DNA of 64,000 nt from Hyphomicrobiales bacterium (GTDB taxonomy: Bacteria > Pseudomonadota > Alphaproteobacteria > Rhizobiales > Devosiaceae), in contig JALSII010000001.1 in NCBI GenBank assembly GCA_026981645.1, forward strand, positions 1-64,000, read 5' to 3'. The first letter of the stretch is position 1; the number at the start of each line of letters is the position of its first letter. A program made the translations under genes and the position numbers. This document shows positions 58,597 to 64,000 of the stretch, in pieces. The notes below the pieces were generated by a model. It was not told the origin of the DNA, made no database searches, and saw nothing but the letters and a program-made list of their open reading frames with translations.

Positions 58597-61249
58597 TGAC
58601 AATCCTGTTTGGTACGACAATCAGCTTTTTTGGACTTTTGCCTTCAAGAATGCGATTAACTCTGTCCAGAGACAAGGCCTTTGTTTCTATCAGCGCGCGC
58701 GGCGCATCCAGCGGCACTTCAATTTCTCCCCGACGCTTACCGTTAACCTGCACCGGAAGTGTGACGGTTTCTTGAATCAGCAGGGTGTGATCGACCTCAG
58801 GCCACAACGCGTCGCAGACCAACCCTTCCTTTCCAAGCAATTGCCAGCAGGATTCGGCGAGGTGAGGCATGAAGGGAGAAAACAGGACTACAAGGTGTTC
58901 GATTGCAACCCGCAAAACGCCAAGACGAGTGGTGCTGGGCATTTCAGCCGCCTGAGGGAGAAATCTGCTCAGGGCGTTGGTAAGATCGTGTATCTGGGCA
59001 ATGGCGCGATTGTAGCGCAGACCCGAAAGCTCGGTGCCCACATCACGGCTGGTGCGGTGAACGTGGGCCAGAAATATTCTGGCGGTTTCGTCATCACCCG
59101 TTGAGGGTTGTGGAGATTGAGCACAGAGAGAGTGGGACTGGTGGATGAGTTTCCACAGACGTTGAACAAACCGGGAAGCGCTGTCGATGCCGGCCTCGGA
59201 CCATTGCATATCGCGTTCTGGAGGCGAATCAGAAAGTACAAACCAGCGCACCGCATCCGCCCCGTGGGACTTCAGTATATCTTCGGGGTCAATGCCGTTA
59301 AGCTTGGACTTTGACATTTTTTCAATGCCGCCAATATGTGCCGGTTTGCCAGAGCTGAGTTGTGTTGCTGTTCGCTTGCCATCAACGGTTGTTATAGAAA
59401 CCTCACCGGGCGCAAGCCAGTTACCGTTGGCGTCCTTGTAGGTTTCATGGGTGACCATTCCCTGGGTGAACAATCCCTTGAAGGGTTCTTCAAGGGAGAG
59501 GTGGCCGGTCTTTTTCAGGGCTCGGGTGAAAAAGCGCGAATAGAGCAGATGCAAGATAGCGTGCTCCACCCCGCCGATATACTGATCAACCGGCAGCCAG
59601 TTGTCGGCAATCGCAGGTACGGTGGGTGTGCTGGCGTGAGGAGAGGTGAAGCGGGCGAAATACCAGGAGCTGTCAACGAACGTGTCCATGGTGTCGGTTT
59701 CCCGGCGTGCCTCAAGATTGCAGGAGGGACAGTTCACATGCTTCCACGTGGGGTGATGTTCGAGCGCATTCCCCGGTTTTGAAAAATCCACATCCTCGGG
59801 AAGGCGCACGGGCAGGTCGGCGTCGGGGACCGGAACCTGGCCGCAATTATCACAATGGATAATGGGTACGGGGCAGCCCCAATAACGCTGACGGGAAATG
59901 CCCCAGTCGCGCAGGCGAAAATTTGTCTGCCGCTCCCCTTGAGGGTGCCCGAACATCTCTACGGCTCCCAGCCGGGTTGCCACTTCATCAAAAGCGGCGG
60001 AGGGACTCATGCCATCAAGGAAGAGGGAGTTGATCATAACGCCGTCATCGGAATAGGCGGTGTCGGTAATCTCAAATGTGTTTTTGTCTTCTCCAACGGG
60101 CATGACAACTGCCCTGACATCAAGGCCATAGGTCCGGGCAAAATCCAGGTCGCGCTGGTCTGCTGATGGACATCCAAAGATGGCACCGGTTCCGTAATCC
60201 ATCAGTACAAAATTGGCCACATAGACAGGTAGCTTCAGTTTGGGGTCAAACGGATGTTTCACGTGAATCCCGGTTTCAAACCCTTCCTTTTCGAGAGTCT
60301 CCAGTGTGGCGGTGCTCGTGCCCACGGAAAGGCATTTTTTTATAAAGGCCTGAAGCTCCGGGTTGGTTTTTGCCGCCTCGGTTGCCAGGGGGTGGTTGGC
60401 AGCGATGGCCATAAAAGAAGCACCAAAAATCGTGTCGGGGCGCGTGGTGTAGATTTCAAGGACATCAAAGTCCTCAGGAATGGGAGCAGAAGATCCCTCG
60501 CCTGACCTGTCAATTTCCCACCGGATCCGCATGCCTTCTGATTTTCCAATCCAGTTGCGCTGCATAGTACGGACATTCTCTGGCCAGTCCTTCAGTTCAT
60601 CAGTGGCTTCAAGAAGCTCCTCGGCGTAATCGGTGATTTTGAAAAACCACTGAACCAGTTCGCGTTGTTCAACAATAGCGTCAGAACGCCAGCCGCGCCC
60701 GTCGATAACCTGTTCGTTAGCCAGAACCGTCATGTCCACCGGGTCCCAGTTGACCATGGACTTTTTTCGCACGATCAGTCCGGCCTGGAGAAAATCCAGA
60801 AACAGGCGCTGTTGCTGTTCGTAATATTCGGGATCACAAGTGGCGAACTCCCGGGACCAGTCCAGGCTAAGCCCTATCAGCTTAAGCTGCCTTCGCATGG
60901 TGGCTATATTATCGTAGGTCACTGTTTTTGGATGAGAGCCGGTTTTAATAGCGGCGTTTTCGGCTGGCAATCCAAAAGCATCCCAGCCCATGGGGTGTAG
61001 AACGGCCTTGCCCAGGCTACGCTGGTAGCGGGCGATAACGTCGCCCATGGCATAGTTGCGTACGTGGCCCACATGCAGGCGGCCCGAAGGGTAGGGAAAC
61101 ATCTCAAGCACGTAGTATTTCTCGCGGGGATCGTTGTCGGCGAGCTCGAATGAGGCGTTTTCAGACCAGACTTGCTGCCAGTGCGGTTCGGCCTCTTTAG
61201 GGTTGAAACGTTCTGGTTCGTCCTGGGGATTTTTGGGCGTCGCTATCAC
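58583..61249 (-). CDS. leuS: Leucine-tRNA ligase
   Basis: 888 residues. Class I synthetase with editing domain. HIGH-type motif [42 protein letters not shown] motif [17 protein letters not shown]. The editing CP1 domain is intact ([20 protein letters not shown]). Its coding sequence holds a parS-like site at 60255-60270. Confidence 0.98.
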   Translation of the reverse strand: MIATPKNPQDEPERFNPKEAEPHWQQVWSENASFELADNDPREKYYVLEMFPYPSGRLHVGHVRNYAMGDVIARYQRSLGKAVLHPMGWDAFGLPAENAAIKTGSHPKTVTYDNIATMRRQLKLIGLSLDWSREFATCDPEYYEQQQRLFLDFLQAGLIVRKKSMVNWDPVDMTVLANEQVIDGRGWRSDAIVEQRELVQWFFKITDYAEELLEATDELKDWPENVRTMQRNWIGKSEGMRIRWEIDRSGEGSSAPIPEDFDVLEIYTTRPDTIFGASFMAIAANHPLATEAAKTNPELQAFIKKCLSVGTSTATLETLEKEGFETGIHVKHPFDPKLKLPVYVANFVLMDYGTGAIFGCPSADQRDLDFARTYGLDVRAVVMPVGEDKNTFEITDTAYSDDGVMINSLFLDGMSPSAAFDEVATRLGAVEMFGHPQGERQTNFRLRDWGISRQRYWGCPVPIIHCDNCGQVPVPDADLPVRLPEDVDFSKPGNALEHHPTWKHVNCPSCNLEARRETDTMDTFVDSSWYFARFTSPHASTPTVPAIADNWLPVDQYIGGVEHAILHLLYSRFFTRALKKTGHLSLEEPFKGLFTQGMVTHETYKDANGNWLAPGEVSITTVDGKRTATQLSSGKPAHIGGIEKMSKSKLNGIDPEDILKSHGADAVRWFVLSDSPPERDMQWSEAGIDSASRFVQRLWKLIHQSHSLCAQSPQPSTGDDETARIFLAHVHRTSRDVGTELSGLRYNRAIAQIHDLTNALSRFLPQAAEMPSTTRLGVLRVAIEHLVVLFSPFMPHLAESCWQLLGKEGLVCDALWPEVDHTLLIQETVTLPVQVNGKRRGEIEVPLDAPRALIETKALSLDRVNRILEGKSPKKLIVVPNRIVNVVV
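60255..60270. other. parS-like site 4
   Basis: TGTTTCACGTGAATCC has 14 of 16 bases of the consensus, with both changes in one half-site. It lies inside leuS, 5.6 kb from site 3. Confidence 0.55.
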
Positions 61250-61362
61250 TGGGCAGGGTCCTGGCTTATCTTGGTTTGATGTTGTGTTTTAGCGGGAAAT
61301 TCGTTAGGCGAGCATCATCAGAAAACGCCCTTCAGGTCAACAATTAGAGCAGTATAGCGGCT

Positions 61363-62031
61363 ATGAGTGAAAATATCAGCGAGCGGCTTGAGTGTGTCAG
61401 GAACTGCATGAGACGGGCTGCGGCAAGGTTTGGTGATGCTTCAGACAAGGTTAAGCTGGTTGCCGTTTCAAAAACCTTTCCGGGTGAAGATATTTCTCCA
61501 CTGCTTGAGGCGGGCCAGCGGGTCTTTGGGGAGAACCGGGTGCAGGAGGCGGTGGGCAAGTGGCCTCAGCTCAAGGCGCGATATGATGGAGTTGAACTCC
61601 ATCTTATCGGCCCACTGCAGACCAACAAAGTGCGCGAAGCTGTGGGGCTGTTTGATGTTATTGAAACATTAGACCGGGAAAAACTGGCAAGGGTTCTGGC
61701 AAAAGAATTGAGCGGGACCGGCAAAAATATTGACTTGTTCGTGCAGGTCAATATCGGGCTGGAGCCTCAAAAATCGGGAATCGCTCCAGATGAGGCCACC
61801 GCCTTTGTGAAGCGCTGCAGGGACGAACATGGATTGAACATCACCGGCCTGATGTGTATTCCGCCTGCGGATGAAGCGCCAGGACCATATTTTGCCCGGC
61901 TTGCCGGGCTGGCCAAAGATGCGGGGCTGGAAAAACTTTCCATGGGCATGAGTGCGGACTATGAAACCGCCATTGCCATGGGTGCAACTCATGTCCGGCT
62001 GGGTTCGGCGCTGTTCGGCTCACGGGGGTAA
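61363..62031 (+). CDS. YggS family pyridoxal phosphate homeostasis protein
   Basis: 222 residues. PLP-binding protein without known enzyme activity, keeping vitamin B6 and amino-acid pools balanced. The PLP Lys is in LVAVSKTFPGEDISPLLE; FGENRVQEAVGKW; LHLIGPLQTNKVREAVGL; MGMSADYETAIAMGATHVR and LGSALFGSRG. Divergent from leuS across 113 bp. Confidence 0.95.
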   Translation: MSENISERLECVRNCMRRAAARFGDASDKVKLVAVSKTFPGEDISPLLEAGQRVFGENRVQEAVGKWPQLKARYDGVELHLIGPLQTNKVREAVGLFDVIETLDREKLARVLAKELSGTGKNIDLFVQVNIGLEPQKSGIAPDEATAFVKRCRDEHGLNITGLMCIPPADEAPGPYFARLAGLAKDAGLEKLSMGMSADYETAIAMGATHVRLGSALFGSRG

Positions 62032-62154
62032 CAATTTCTTTTGAGTCGCAATGGCTTGCGTTGTCCGGTAGCGCGGGCATTAACCGTGCTACAAGCGTCA
62101 CGGCCATTTGATTGGCGCGTTATTGAGCCGTGCATATGATGCGCCCCAGTAATG

Positions 62155-62177
62155 TTGGCTGCCGCGAGGGCAGCCAA
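62155..62177 (+). promoter_or_regulatory. Stable stem-loop upstream of the response regulator gene
   Basis: TTGGCTGCC (62155-62163) and GGCAGCCAA (62169-62177) form a perfect 9-bp stem with a 5-nt loop. It ends 27 bp before the chosen start of the regulator and has no T-run, so a leader structure or binding site is more likely than a terminator for yggS. Confidence 0.4.
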
Positions 62178-62204
62178 GTGCAGAACCCTTGCGGAGTAGG
62201 GAAA

Positions 62205-62888
62205 ATGAACAAGAGACATTTATTTCTCGTCGATGACGACGCTGACTTGCGCCAGACACTGGTTGACCAGTTGGCTCACTACAAAGAATTCACCATCACA
62301 GAGGTTGGTACTGCAGGCGAGGCTTTGGAAAAAGTCAACAATGCTCATGTGGACCTTATGATTCTGGATGTGGGCCTGCCCGACATGGACGGGCGTGAAG
62401 CAGTAAAAATTCTTCGCGGCAATGGTTTTAACAGTCCCATCCTGATGCTTACGGGGCATGACAGTGATTCCGATGAAATTCTTGGCCTGGAATCCGGGGC
62501 CAACGATTATGTAACCAAGCCGTTCAGGTTTTCGGTTCTTCTGGCCCGTATCCGAGCCGCCCTGCGTCAGCATGATCAAAGCGAAGATGTGGTGTTCACC
62601 ATCGGACCCTATACGTTTCATCCGGCAGCAAAAACCCTTGAGCCACCCGAGGGCAGCAAGGTACGCTTGACCGACAAGGAAACTTCAATTCTGAAATATC
62701 TTTACCGGCAGGGGGCCAAAACCATTTCCCGGGACATCCTGCTAAAGGAGGTGTGGGGCTACAATAATCGTGTGACCACGCACACGTTGGAAACGCATAT
62801 TTACCGCCTGCGCCAAAAAATAGAGCGTGATCCTTCAAATGCAAGGTTGCTCGTAACCGAAGAAGGTGGTTATCGTCTGGTACCCTAG
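62205..62888 (+). CDS. cenR: OmpR-family response regulator, CenR-like
   Basis: 227 residues from ATG at 62205; an upstream start at 62130 would include the leader stem-loop. Receiver domain: LFLVDDDADLRQTL, phospho-acceptor Asp55 in LMILDVGLPDMDGREA, switch region ILMLTGHDSDSDEILGLESG and ANDYVTKPF. C-terminal winged helix: RLTDKETSILKYLYRQGAK, THTLETHIYRLRQKIE. It resembles Caulobacter CenR, an essential regulator of cell-envelope integrity. No histidine kinase is adjacent; the CenR name is by memory of the family. Confidence 0.85.
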   Translation: MNKRHLFLVDDDADLRQTLVDQLAHYKEFTITEVGTAGEALEKVNNAHVDLMILDVGLPDMDGREAVKILRGNGFNSPILMLTGHDSDSDEILGLESGANDYVTKPFRFSVLLARIRAALRQHDQSEDVVFTIGPYTFHPAAKTLEPPEGSKVRLTDKETSILKYLYRQGAKTISRDILLKEVWGYNNRVTTHTLETHIYRLRQKIERDPSNARLLVTEEGGYRLVP

Positions 62889-62912
62889 ACGGCACGGGAT
62901 TCGGTAACGATT

Positions 62913-63374
62913 ATGCAGCTAGATGAAGCGGCGCACATTCTTGGCAGTGCGGATTTCTTTTCCATCTGCAATCTGGAGCAAAGGCGGATGCTTGCCTTTG
63001 CCGGCGAGCGGCGTACGCTGATGCCGGATGAAACCCTGTTTCGGGCTGGCGATGTCACCGAGGGGGCCTATGTGCTGATTTCGGGGGAGCTGGTTTCAAA
63101 GCAATCAGATGCCAAAAATTTACCTAGTGTGCCAATCATCCAGCCCGGTGCGGTGATCGGGGAATTGGCGCTTATTGCAAAGCACCCGCGACGCGCCACT
63201 GTGAAAGCAGTTACGGCAGTGGAATTGCTGCTGGTTCCACGAGTGGCATTTTCCAAGCTGATACAGCAATATCCTGAAATAGCGCAGAAGGCTGCGGCAA
63301 AAGTCCGGCAGGATGTCAATACCTATGTAACGCCCCTTGTGAGCGCTAAGCAAAAAATCTCCGCCCGGCGCTAG
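62913..63374 (+). CDS. Cyclic nucleotide-binding domain protein (Crp-like, no HTH)
   Basis: 153 residues, 24 bp after the response regulator and likely co-transcribed. A single cNMP-binding beta barrel: LFRAGDVTEGAYVLISGEL, PGAVIGELALIAKHPRRATV, and AVELLLVPRVAFSKLIQQYP. The family's phosphate-binding GELAL-x-RRATV cassette is present. No DNA-binding domain follows, so it may act by protein contact. The bound nucleotide is unknown. Confidence 0.88.
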   Translation: MQLDEAAHILGSADFFSICNLEQRRMLAFAGERRTLMPDETLFRAGDVTEGAYVLISGELVSKQSDAKNLPSVPIIQPGAVIGELALIAKHPRRATVKAVTAVELLLVPRVAFSKLIQQYPEIAQKAAAKVRQDVNTYVTPLVSAKQKISARR

Positions 63375-63406
63375 GGTCATTTTCCAGATATTTTTTAAGT
63401 CAAGAT

Positions 63407-64000
63407 TCAAGCGATCCGGGTGATAACCGGCACATGGTCAGATGGTTTTTCCGTCCAGCCTCTGGCGGGACGGATAACATCGGAACTGATGGAGTGGGCG
63501 GCAACATCCGGGGTTGACCAGATATGATCGAGCCGACGGCCCCTGTCTGAGGCGTCCCAATCTTTTGCGCGATAGGACCACCAGGAATAAAGCTTGTTCT
63601 CGTGGGGAATATGCTTGCGCACCAGGTCAACCCAGTTGCGGCGTGACTGCAAACGCTCCAGAGCTTCAGTTTCCACCGGGGTATGAGAAACAACTTTGAG
63701 CAATTGCTTATGGCTCCATACATCGTTTTCATGGGGTGCAATGTTGAAGTCTCCGGCGATGAGTTGGCTGCTGGCAAAGTCCTTTGAGTCAAACCAGTCT
63801 TGCATTTCTGCCAAAAACCCAAGCTTGTGTTTGAACTTGGGATTTGTTTCAGGATCAGCTTCGTCACCTCCGGCAGGTACATAAAAATTGTGAATGGTTA
63901 CGGGGCCACGCCCGTAATCAATCTGAGCGGAGACATGGCGCGAATCTTCAATCTCGCAGAAGCGGCGCGCTTCAATATGGGTGAGTGGCATGCGTGATAT
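63407..64000 (-). CDS. xthA: Exodeoxyribonuclease III, N-terminus outside the window
   Basis: About 197 C-terminal residues are visible; the frame stays open to the window edge (ISRMPLTHIEARRFC). Exonuclease/AP endonuclease of base-excision repair. EEP-family motifs: TIHNFYVPAGGDEADPETNP, LIAGDFNIAPHENDVWSH with catalytic Asp and Asn, WSYRAKDWDASDRGRRLDHI, and the final catalytic His in KPSDHVPVITRI. It lies convergent to the cyclic-nucleotide-binding gene, 32 bp apart. Confidence 0.94.
   Translation of the reverse strand: MSRMPLTHIEARRFCEIEDSRHVSAQIDYGRGPVTIHNFYVPAGGDEADPETNPKFKHKLGFLAEMQDWFDSKDFASSQLIAGDFNIAPHENDVWSHKQLLKVVSHTPVETEALERLQSRRNWVDLVRKHIPHENKLYSWWSYRAKDWDASDRGRRLDHIWSTPDVAAHSISSDVIRPARGWTEKPSDHVPVITRIA

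Noticed and set aside
59740..59760. CACGTG hexamer in leuS as a further parS site
   Set aside because: The flanks (CTTC and GGGT) do not match the 16-bp consensus; the same holds for CACGTG near 24517 and 39735.
1..64000. tRNA, rRNA, CRISPR arrays, transposases, prophage genes
   Set aside because: None was recognised on either strand by eye; short RNAs could be missed without a covariance search.

Overview
The window is a chromosomal segment of an alphaproteobacterium, most probably of the order Hyphomicrobiales (Rhizobiales). The main evidence is gene order: mutS-glnD-murJ; coaA-hisE-hisF-hisA-hisH-hisB facing hslVU; XRE-smr-tim44, fxsA and secB; dnaQ-coaE-aroE followed by hemE-hemJ-rho-mnmE-mnmG-rsmG-parA-parB; and leuS-lptE-holA. 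A CtrA-type site beside hemE, RpoH-type heat-shock promoters and a CenR-like response regulator agree with this. The genus cannot be fixed; the xylAB/LacI/galM cluster is compatible with Devosia-like bacteria, but that is only a guess. Nearly all genes are intact housekeeping genes. No rRNA, tRNA, insertion sequence, prophage or CRISPR array was seen.

Layout. 1-6.5 kb: murJ (cut by the window edge), glnD and mutS on the minus strand. 6.7-11.9 kb: xylose isomerase and xylulokinase, a LacI-type regulator and a divergent aldose epimerase. 11.9-17.4 kb: a cold-shock/DUF1294 membrane protein, comM, a sulfotransferase, marC, gshB and yraN. 17.4-22.4 kb: rsmI, a divergent LpoA-like lipoprotein, then hemW-rdgB-rph. 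22.6-28.4 kb: the heat-shock block hrcA, grpE, dnaK, dnaJ. 28.5-35.6 kb: an FMN reductase, pyrF, dapB-gpmA, an Ada-like alkyltransferase, nth, a PfkB kinase and coaA. 35.7-40.2 kb: the histidine operon, interrupted between hisF and hisA by an oppositely oriented DUF3800 gene. 40.3-47.8 kb: hslVU, a regulator, smr, tim44-like, fxsA, secB, dnaQ, coaE and aroE.

From 47.8 kb rightward is the replication-origin neighbourhood. The 516-bp gene-free stretch between aroE and hemE carries DnaA-box-like sequences and a TTAA-N7-TTAA CtrA site, and flanking genes point away from it on both sides. Four parS-like sites, one of them a perfect 16-bp palindrome, lie 4.5-12 kb to the right, around parA and parB. 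So the window appears to hold both the chromosomal origin and the centromere. It ends with leuS-lptE-holA, a PLP-binding protein, a CenR-like regulator with a cyclic-nucleotide-binding protein, and a truncated xthA.

The most unusual features are the DUF3800 gene inside the his operon, with a leftward terminator buried in its 3' end; the oriC/parS arrangement; a 42-bp direct duplication of the 3' end of the alkyltransferase gene; and a dispersed intergenic palindrome. I found no clear multi-gene novel system; DUF3800 is the only strong accessory-gene candidate.
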